DNA of 19,087 nucleotides, taken from Pedobacter sp. Lineage in GTDB: Bacteria; Bacteroidota; Bacteroidia; Sphingobacteriales; Sphingobacteriaceae. Shown one piece after another: positions 13,600 through 19,087 of this stretch (position 1 is its first letter; each line of letters begins with the position of its first letter). The notes below the pieces were generated by a model, which saw only the letters and a list, made by a program, of their open reading frames with translations, ran no database searches and was not told the origin of the DNA. The stretch lies in contig JASLGV010000523.1 of assembly GCA_030149995.1 (NCBI GenBank), positions 1 through 19,087 on the forward strand. The letters are read 5' to 3'. Position numbers and translations under genes: made by a program.

Positions 13600-13628
13600 A
13601 AATCAGTTTTAGAACTGGATTTTTTTTG
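13600..13628 (+). terminator. Intrinsic terminator (attenuator) just before metN
   Basis: ATCAGTT (13602-13608) pairs with AACTGGAT (13613-13620) with one bulged G, extended by two A-T pairs, tetraloop TTAG, followed by eight T residues. It ends 20 bases before the metN ATG, on the same strand and inside the leader. A terminator here only makes sense as a conditional one. AGTTGATT at 13487-13494 can pair with its 5' arm (13601-13608, two G-U pairs) as a possible antiterminator. Confidence 0.55.
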
Positions 13629-13647
13629 ATTTTGTGTAATTTTTATA

Positions 13648-14679
13648 ATGATACAACTGAATAATATAACCAAAACTTTTGTGCTTAGGGACCGAACGGT
13701 TACAGCGCTTTCGAACGTTTCGTTGAGCGTACCTAAGGGCAAAATATTTGGCGTAATAGGATCATCCGGTGCAGGAAAGAGCACGCTGATCAGATGTGCA
13801 AACCTGTTGGAACAACCAACTTCAGGTGCCGTTTACATAGATGGAAAGAATCTGCTGGAACTTTCACCAGCTGAGCTCGCACGGGAACGCAGGCAGATTG
13901 GGATGATATTCCAGCATTTTAACCTGCTCTCATCAAGAACGGTGTACCAGAATATTGCTTTTCCGTTGGAACTGGACGGGATGGCGAAGGATCAGATTCA
14001 TGGCAGGGTAACCGAGTTGCTGCGCTTTATTGGTCTGGAAGATAAACATGCCGATTATCCTTCCAGTCTTTCGGGTGGGCAAAAGCAACGCGTAGCCATT
14101 GCCAGAACACTTGCAGCCAGTCCGAAAGTTTTGTTATGTGATGAAGCAACCAGTGCACTCGATCCCGAGACAACTACTTCTATTTTAAAGCTTCTTAAAG
14201 ATACCAACGAAAAATTTGGAATAACCATTTTGCTGATTACGCACGAGATGCACGTGGTTAAAGCAATTTGCGATGAGGTAGCCATTATCAGCGGTGGCGT
14301 ATTGGTAGAGCAGGGGAGTGTAAGTGAAATATTCTCTCATCCCAAAACAGCGCTGGCTAAAAAATTCATTTCTTCTTCTATTAAAGTAGGGCTGCCTAAA
14401 GAATACGAAGCGCGCATTAAAGCAAGCGAAGGAAAATCTGGAAATCCAGTGCTCCAGCTGGTATTTAACGGGGATTCTGCCGATAGCGCGGTGCTTTCTG
14501 AAGTAGCCGGGCTTTTTGGTATCCATAATAATATTATTGCAGCACAAATTGAACATGCTGCGGGCATAAAGTTTGGAACCATGCTGGTAGAAGCACAGGG
14601 GAAACCAGAAAATCAGGAGCAGGCCATCAATTATTACAAGCAATTAAACATAGGCGTGGAGGTGCTGGGATATGTCTGA
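13648..14679 (+). CDS. metN: Methionine ABC transporter ATP-binding protein
   Basis: Cytosolic ATPase of the D/L-methionine importer MetNIQ. At 343 residues it has the standard MetN length. It shows Walker [10 protein letters not shown] (38-46), Q-loop [12 protein letters not shown] (from 88), signature LSGGQKQR (140-147), Walker [13 protein letters not shown] (161-172) and H-loop [10 protein letters not shown]-terminal NIL domain (about 265-343, ending [16 protein letters not shown]) is the allosteric methionine-sensing domain that lets internal methionine inhibit transport. The metI start lies inside its last codons (eight-base overlap). The long leader with attenuator suggests control by methionine or SAM levels. 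Confidence 0.95.
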   Translation: MIQLNNITKTFVLRDRTVTALSNVSLSVPKGKIFGVIGSSGAGKSTLIRCANLLEQPTSGAVYIDGKNLLELSPAELARERRQIGMIFQHFNLLSSRTVYQNIAFPLELDGMAKDQIHGRVTELLRFIGLEDKHADYPSSLSGGQKQRVAIARTLAASPKVLLCDEATSALDPETTTSILKLLKDTNEKFGITILLITHEMHVVKAICDEVAIISGGVLVEQGSVSEIFSHPKTALAKKFISSSIKVGLPKEYEARIKASEGKSGNPVLQLVFNGDSADSAVLSEVAGLFGIHNNIIAAQIEHAAGIKFGTMLVEAQGKPENQEQAINYYKQLNIGVEVLGYV

Positions 14680-15328
14680 ACAAATGATTAAGCTTTTAAT
14701 GAGCGGTACGCTCGAAACCCTGGTGATGACTTTTGTATCCGGATTTTTTGGATTTGTACTGGGGTTACCGATGGGGGTGTTGCTTTTCATAACCCGGAAA
14801 GGACAGGTTTTAGAAAACAAAGGGTTGAACAAAGTGCTGGCCATAGTGGTAAACATATTTCGTTCCATTCCTTTTATTATTCTGATTGTATGGATGATTC
14901 CGTTTACAAGGGCACTTGTCGGAACTTCTATCGGGGTTAAAGCGGCGCTGGTTCCATTAAGTGTTGGAGCAGCTCCGTTTATTGCCAGAATGATTGAAAA
15001 CAGCTTGCTGGAAGTTCCTTACGGGCTTATAGAAGCAGCAAGAGCATTAGGAGCAAGACCTTTACAGATTATTCGAAAAGTGCTTTTGCCTGAGGCTTTA
15101 CCGGCCATTATAAACAGCGCCTCCATTACATTGATTACGCTTGTTGGCTATTCTGCTATGGGTGGTGCTGTTGGTGCAGGGGGATTGGGACAAATCGGGT
15201 ATCAATATGGTTATATCGGGTATGATGTGTTCGTGATGAATACCGTATTGGTATTACTGGTATTAATCGTATTTCTGATCCAGTTTTTGGGCGACCGGCT
15301 TTCCAGACATTTCGACCACAGAAAATAA
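14672..15328 (+). CDS. metI: Methionine ABC transporter permease
   Basis: A 218-residue inner-membrane permease with five predicted helices and the BPD-type EAA loop [20 protein letters not shown] (from residue 121), which contacts MetN. The late stretch [24 protein letters not shown] is typical of MetI and lines the transport path. The gene overlaps the end of metN by eight bases, and metQ starts 29 bases later, so the three form one operon. Confidence 0.95.
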   Translation: MSEQMIKLLMSGTLETLVMTFVSGFFGFVLGLPMGVLLFITRKGQVLENKGLNKVLAIVVNIFRSIPFIILIVWMIPFTRALVGTSIGVKAALVPLSVGAAPFIARMIENSLLEVPYGLIEAARALGARPLQIIRKVLLPEALPAIINSASITLITLVGYSAMGGAVGAGGLGQIGYQYGYIGYDVFVMNTVLVLLVLIVFLIQFLGDRLSRHFDHRK

Positions 15329-15357
15329 ATCAGACGTTAATCTTAAAACTTAAAAAA

Positions 15358-16179
15358 ATGAATAAAAACCTTAAAAATATCTTCCAGTCAGCCCTGGTGC
15401 TGTCGGCAACCTTTCTGTATGCCTGTGGAGGTGGTGCAAAGAATTCAGATCCAAACCACATTAAAGTTGGCGTAGAATCCGGACCAGAATATACCATTGC
15501 GGAGGTTGCTAAAAAAGTGGCCAAAGAAAAATATAACCTGGATGTAGAACTGGTACAATTTAATGATTATGTAATGCCAAATGAGGCATTGCACCAAAAA
15601 GACATCGATGTAAATGCTTACCAGAATAAACCGTACCTGGATGTTCAGTCTAAACAACGCGGATATAAGTTTGCCATAGTTGGCAATACATTTGTTTATC
15701 CGATTGCGGGATATTCTAAAAAGATTAAAAGTTTAAATGAGCTGAAAGATGGTAGTACGGTCATTATTCCGAACGATCCAACCAACAGAGGCCGTTCGCT
15801 TTTATTGCTGCAAACAGCTGGTCTTATCACCGTAAAACCGGGTACAGGTTTATTGCCAACCTTAAATGATGTAGCTTCGAACCCAAAGAAATTAAGAATC
15901 CTGGAACTTGAAGCTCCTCAATTACCACGTGCGCTCGATGATGCAGATGTTTCCATTGCAGTTATCAATAATACTTTTGCTGCTCCTGTAGGATTGGTAT
16001 CTACCCGTGATGGTTTGTTTATAGAAGACAGCAAATCGCCTTACGTAAATGCCATCGTAGCGAGAGAAGATAACAAGGACGAAGATAAAGTGAAACGTTT
16101 TGTAAAAGCATATCAGTCGCCGGAAGTTGAAGAAGCCGCCAAAGAAGCTTTTAAAGGTGGTGCCATTAAAGGTTGGTAG
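15358..16179 (+). CDS. metQ: Methionine-binding lipoprotein
   Basis: Substrate-binding lipoprotein of the NlpA family, 273 residues, anchored by its N-terminus. The signal ends in a lipobox LYAC with the lipidated Cys at 23, followed by a GGG linker. The domain opens with HIKVGVESGPEYTIAEVAKK and contains QFNDYVMPNEALHQKDIDVN (from about 62) and AYQNKPYLD, the NlpA/MetQ ligand-pocket region. It ends KGGAIKGW, the common MetQ terminus. Third gene of the metNIQ operon, followed by a clear terminator. Confidence 0.94.
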   Translation: MNKNLKNIFQSALVLSATFLYACGGGAKNSDPNHIKVGVESGPEYTIAEVAKKVAKEKYNLDVELVQFNDYVMPNEALHQKDIDVNAYQNKPYLDVQSKQRGYKFAIVGNTFVYPIAGYSKKIKSLNELKDGSTVIIPNDPTNRGRSLLLLQTAGLITVKPGTGLLPTLNDVASNPKKLRILELEAPQLPRALDDADVSIAVINNTFAAPVGLVSTRDGLFIEDSKSPYVNAIVAREDNKDEDKVKRFVKAYQSPEVEEAAKEAFKGGAIKGW

Positions 16180-16209
16180 ACAACTTTTATATCAAAAGGA
16201 TTATGAAGC

Positions 16210-16247
16210 TGGCCGGGAAAGATTTTTTTTCCGGCCATTTTTATTTT
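16210..16247 (+). terminator. Terminator of the metNIQ operon
   Basis: TGGCCGG (16210-16216) pairs with CCGGCCA (16231-16237). The stem extends inward by up to five A-T/G-T pairs, and the T-rich tail TTTTTATTTTT follows. It begins 30 bases after the metQ stop. Confidence 0.85.
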
Positions 16248-16346
16248 TAAGCTATAGGATGAATTAAAATCTTCTGACTGGCTTAACAGGAGCGCTTAGA
16301 AAAATTTGTAAGTAAAATACTTAGAATGGTTTTGAAAATTGGGCGT

Positions 16347-16380
16347 AAAAAAAACAGCTAACAATTTTCGTTAGCTGTTT
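16347..16380 (-). terminator. Terminator of the tRNA transcription unit
   Basis: Perfect 11-bp arms AAACAGCTAAC (16352-16362) and GTTAGCTGTTT (16370-16380). Read on the minus strand the stem is followed by eight T residues (A-run 16347-16354). It lies 21 bases past the 3' end of tRNA-Leu. Confidence 0.88.
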
Positions 16381-16400
16381 ATAGGGCTTTAAGCCTTTTG

Positions 16401-16485
16401 TACCTAGGGCGGGAATCGAACCCGCACGACTTTTAGGGTCACAGGATTTTAAGTCCTGCGTGTCTACCAGTTCCACCACCTAGGC
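16401..16485 (-). tRNA. tRNA-Leu (anticodon UAA)
   Basis: 85 bases on the minus strand. Acceptor GCCTAGG pairs with CCTAGGT (G1-U72 as in E. coli tRNA-Leu UAA). The D-arm region reads TGGTGGAACTGGTAGAC. The anticodon stem is CAGGA-CTTAAAA-TCCTG with anticodon TAA. A long variable arm (class II) follows, then T-loop GGTTCGATTCC. The 3' CCA is not encoded. Second tRNA of a two-gene unit. Confidence 0.95.
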
Positions 16486-16528
16486 AGGTGATTAACCTTT
16501 TAAAATTAAATCCCTCATCAGAGGGATC

Positions 16529-16604
<76 letters not shown>

Positions 16605-16633
16605 TAACGTGTTACCGTTTGTTTTTGGTGATG

Positions 16634-16664
16634 CAAATATAGCGAGTTTTGTAATTCTGTCAAA
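16634..16664 (-). promoter_or_regulatory. Promoter of the tRNA-Gly/tRNA-Leu unit
   Basis: On the minus strand TTTG (16661-16664), exactly 19 bases, then TATATTTG (16634-16641). This is a full match to the Bacteroidota -33/-7 consensus and the best promoter in the window. The predicted start near 16627 is about 23 bases before tRNA-Gly. The rest of 16665-16771 is AT-rich with no recognised feature. Confidence 0.75.
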
Positions 16665-16771
16665 TACTTTTTGATAAAAAGTTTGATTTTGGATTTAAAT
16701 ATCTGTTTATCATCTCAATAATTTTTTATTTTTTTTCTTAGCAAGGAAGGCTTGGAGTTAAATAAAAGCCA

Positions 16772-17263
16772 TTATCCAAATAAAACGGGGTCTTTTACCA
16801 CTTCAAATACCAGATCACGTTCGTAACCTTTGCTCTGTAAATAGTAAACCAACTTACTTTTTCTTTTCAAAAAGTCTTTTTCAGTTAAACTTTGTGCCTT
16901 TTTTTCTGCCAGCTGTTGCAGGGTCTGGAAGTAATCATCTGCATCAATTGTTTGAAGGGCTTTTAATAAAAGTTTCTCCGGTACGCCTTTTAGCTTCAGA
17001 CCTTGCTTAATTTTAATCCGGCCCCATTTTTTGATGTTAAATTTTCCTGAAACATAGTGATTGGCAAAACGCAGCTCATTCAGGAAGTTGTCTGTAATCA
17101 GGTTGGATATAATTTCTTCCAGTGTATCGCCTTTAACCCCCCATTCAAGCAATTTCAACCGTACTTCAAGTTGCGAACGCTCCTGGTAAGCACAAAAATG
17201 TTCAGCTTTTGCCAGGGCATCCTTTTTATCTAAATATACTGTTGTTTGTTTATCGCTTTTCAT
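16772..17263 (-). CDS. recX: RecX-family regulatory protein
   Basis: Small helical protein of 163 residues that in other bacteria binds RecA filaments and limits recombinase activity. It shows the three-helix repeat pattern of RecX: CAYQERSQLEVRLKLLEWGV (near 27-46), DNFLNELRFANHYV (a FLDDxxFAxxyv-type motif), KWGRIKIKQGLKLKGVPEKLL, and a C-terminal repeat KSKLVYYLQSKGYERDLVFEVV. The ATG at 17263 (MKSDKQTTVYLDKKDALAKA) is chosen; an in-frame extension to 17395 would overlap the divergent murF-alr gene and the promoter. recA is not in the window. It diverges from murF-alr across 59 bases. Confidence 0.85.
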   Translation of the reverse strand: MKSDKQTTVYLDKKDALAKAEHFCAYQERSQLEVRLKLLEWGVKGDTLEEIISNLITDNFLNELRFANHYVSGKFNIKKWGRIKIKQGLKLKGVPEKLLLKALQTIDADDYFQTLQQLAEKKAQSLTEKDFLKRKSKLVYYLQSKGYERDLVFEVVKDPVLFG

Positions 17264-17282
17264 AATTAATTGATGAGATTTG

Positions 17283-17290
17283 CAAAAGTA
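17283..17290 (-). promoter_or_regulatory. -7 promoter element for recX
   Basis: TACTTTTG on the minus strand matches TAnnTTTG, 20 bases before the recX ATG. A short palindrome ACACG-ATTA-CGTGT (17292-17305) sits beside it in the divergent region. No good -33 seen. Confidence 0.4.
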
Positions 17291-17322
17291 AACACGATTA
17301 CGTGTATTTTTATTTAAAAAGG

Positions 17323-19087
17323 ATGAATAGCCCACAGTATACCATTTCAGATCTGGCAAAGATCTTAGACGTACCTGCGCAGATACACACAACAACAGAC
17401 CATATTCAATACCTTGTTACAGACACCAGGTCTTTAACAGTGGCGCAGCATTCTTTGTTTTTTGCTTTGAACGGGCATCGTAACGGCCATTTGTTTATTA
17501 AAGATGCTTATGCGCGCGGCATCAGAAATTTTGTGCTTTCAGATGCGGCTTATATTCAATCATATCCTGATTGCAATTTTATTTTATTTCCGGATGTGCG
17601 GGTTGCCCTGCAAAAAATTGCCGCTTATCACCGTTCCCAGTTCGATCTTAAAACCATTGGTATTACCGGGAGCAATGGAAAAACGATTGTTAAAGAATGG
17701 TTATTCCAGTTACTTGCACCCGATTTTAATATTGTAAGAAGCCCCAAAAGCTATAATTCGCAGATTGGCGTTCCCTTATCCGTCTGGAAAATAAGTGCCG
17801 GCGATACGCTGGGTATTTTTGAGGCAGGGATTTCAGCTCCAAGCGAAATGCAACAGCTCGAAGAAATTATAAAACCCGAAATAGGTATTTTAACCAATAT
17901 TGGTCCGGCACATGCCGAAGGTTTTTCGAATGAAAATGAAAAGATCAGCGAAAAACTTAAACTGTTTAAGCATAGTAAATTGCTTATTTATGGCATTGAT
18001 TACCTCCAAGAAACAGATTTGGCACAATTGCCCGCCGTTCAGCAGTTTAGCTGGAGCAGAAAGGATGCAACGGCAGATTTACAGATATTAGAGATTGCCA
18101 TCCAGCATGGAATTTGCAGGTTAACGGCAAATTATACAGATCATCATATCCATTGTATATTGCCCTTTCACGATCAGGCTTCTGTAGAAAATGGGATCAT
18201 CTGTTGGGCAACTTTACTGGCCATGGGATACACACCAGAAGAAGCCGCTGTTAGACTGGAAAGATTAAATCCGGTAAGCATGCGCCTGGAACTCAAAAAT
18301 GGAATCAATCAATGTTCCATTATCGACGATTCGTACAGTGCCGATATTGCTTCACTTTCTATTGCACTCGATTTTTTAAACCAGCAGAACCAACATCCAA
18401 ATAAAACGGTCATCTTATCAGACTTATTAGAAACCGGTAGAGAGGACGAAGATTTATACGCAGAAATCGCAGCCCTGCTTGAGCAGAAAGGGGTAGATCG
18501 TTTAATCGGAATAGGTAAACATTTGCCTGAAATTGCCGGTTTCTTTAGTGGCAGATGCACATTTTTTGAAAGTACAGATGCTTTTATAAAGGCATTTCCA
18601 GGTTTGCACTTTAATCAGGAAACCATTTTGGTTAAAGGCGCGCGTCGATTTGAATTTGAACGGATCAGTAAACTGCTTACACAAAAGATACACGATACAG
18701 TATTGGAGATCGACCTGAATGCAATGGCCGAAAATCTCTGGTTTTACCGTTCAAAACTCAAACCCGGCGTTAAGATTATGGCCATGGTTAAGGCTTTTTC
18801 TTATGGCAGCGGGAGTTTTGAAATAGCGAATCTGCTTCAGTTTCATAAAGTGGATTACCTGGCAGTGGCTTACGTAGACGAAGGTATCGCCTTGCGCAAA
18901 GCGGGTATTGATTTACCAATCATGGTAATGAGCCCCGAAAAAACAGCTTTTGAAGCCATCATAAAATATCGTTTAGAACCCGAAATATACAGTCTGGAGA
19001 TTCTGAAAGATTTTCTGGAACTGATCTCGGATAATGAAAATGAATACCCGGTACACATAAAGATAGACAGTGGCATGCATCGTCTGG
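17323..19087 (+). CDS. Bifunctional MurF-alanine racemase fusion (3' truncated by window edge)
   Basis: Frame open from the ATG at 17323 to the window end, 588 codons visible. The N-terminal MurF-like part (about 1-455) would add D-Ala-D-Ala to UDP-MurNAc-tripeptide: ATP loop TIGITGSNGKT (111-121), YNSQIGVPLSVW, FEAGISAPSEM, TNIGPAHAEGF, and the C-terminal segment with VSMRLEL and DDSYSAD. From about residue 460 an alanine racemase begins (EIDLNAMAENLWFYRS), with the PLP lysine Lys490 in AMVKAFSYGSG and YLAVAYVDEGIALRKAG. One protein thus supplies the D-Ala precursor and ligates the dipeptide. MurF-Alr fusions are known in Bacteroidota. Only about the first 130 residues of the racemase are visible. 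AAAAAGG just before the ATG is a rare plausible ribosome site. Confidence 0.93.
   Translation, partial: MNSPQYTISDLAKILDVPAQIHTTTDHIQYLVTDTRSLTVAQHSLFFALNGHRNGHLFIKDAYARGIRNFVLSDAAYIQSYPDCNFILFPDVRVALQKIAAYHRSQFDLKTIGITGSNGKTIVKEWLFQLLAPDFNIVRSPKSYNSQIGVPLSVWKISAGDTLGIFEAGISAPSEMQQLEEIIKPEIGILTNIGPAHAEGFSNENEKISEKLKLFKHSKLLIYGIDYLQETDLAQLPAVQQFSWSRKDATADLQILEIAIQHGICRLTANYTDHHIHCILPFHDQASVENGIICWATLLAMGYTPEEAAVRLERLNPVSMRLELKNGINQCSIIDDSYSADIASLSIALDFLNQQNQHPNKTVILSDLLETGREDEDLYAEIAALLEQKGVDRLIGIGKHLPEIAGFFSGRCTFFESTDAFIKAFPGLHFNQETILVKGARRFEFERISKLLTQKIHDTVLEIDLNAMAENLWFYRSKLKPGVKIMAMVKAFSYGSGSFEIANLLQFHKVDYLAVAYVDEGIALRKAGIDLPIMVMSPEKTAFEAIIKYRLEPEIYSLEILKDFLELISDNENEYPVHIKIDSGMHRL

Noticed and set aside
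17264..17395. N-terminal extension of RecX to 17395
   Set aside because: The extension overlaps the divergent murF-alr start and the recX promoter, and has no RecX similarity.

Overview
The window looks like chromosomal DNA from a Bacteroidota member, most likely Sphingobacteriaceae and Pedobacter-like. The evidence is moderately AT-rich DNA, repeated TAnnTTTG promoter elements (the Bacteroidota -7 box) with almost no Shine-Dalgarno sequences, a periplasmic S46 dipeptidyl-peptidase, a MurF-Alr fusion, and the long form of PurM. Genus is inferred; no rRNA or marker phylogeny was possible.

Layout. 1-872 is the 3' end of a CPA1 Na+/H+ antiporter. Then come pepD (1008-2465), a DPP7-type S46 peptidase (2617-4812) with a strong terminator, and a DUF1015 gene (4996-6159) that converges on purM (minus strand, 6232-7413). 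Between purM and the next minus-strand gene lies a nested inverted repeat (7532-7631).

The core of interest is 7626-13205, a probable metal (most likely zinc) starvation locus. A COG0523 GTPase metallochaperone (minus) diverges from a MerC-like membrane protein (plus). A co-directional run follows: a tiny exported ORF, a MacB/LolCDE-type ABC ATPase, a permease with a His-rich extracytoplasmic insertion, three tandem paralogous exported CxxC proteins that resemble DUF3299, and a Fur/Zur-family repressor. Three copies of a 15-bp palindrome (consensus TGCAACTNAGTTGCA) sit on the three promoters of this region. I infer that the Fur-family protein at 12771-13205 binds them and controls all three transcripts. 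The architecture recalls the Zur-regulated Vibrio zrg and Pseudomonas PA4063-PA4066 loci (from memory), but here it has three small CxxC proteins and no obvious large His-rich periplasmic protein.

13206-13647 is non-coding. It holds a promoter, a structured leader that only partly resembles a SAM-I riboswitch, and an intrinsic terminator just before metNIQ (13648-16179), so metNIQ is probably controlled by attenuation. A two-tRNA transcription unit on the minus strand follows (promoter, tRNA-Gly(GCC), tRNA-Leu(UAA), terminator). Next is recX (minus), divergent from a murF-alr fusion gene that runs off the right edge.

No insertion sequence, phage, CRISPR array or integration site was seen. 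The rest of the window is ordinary housekeeping content.
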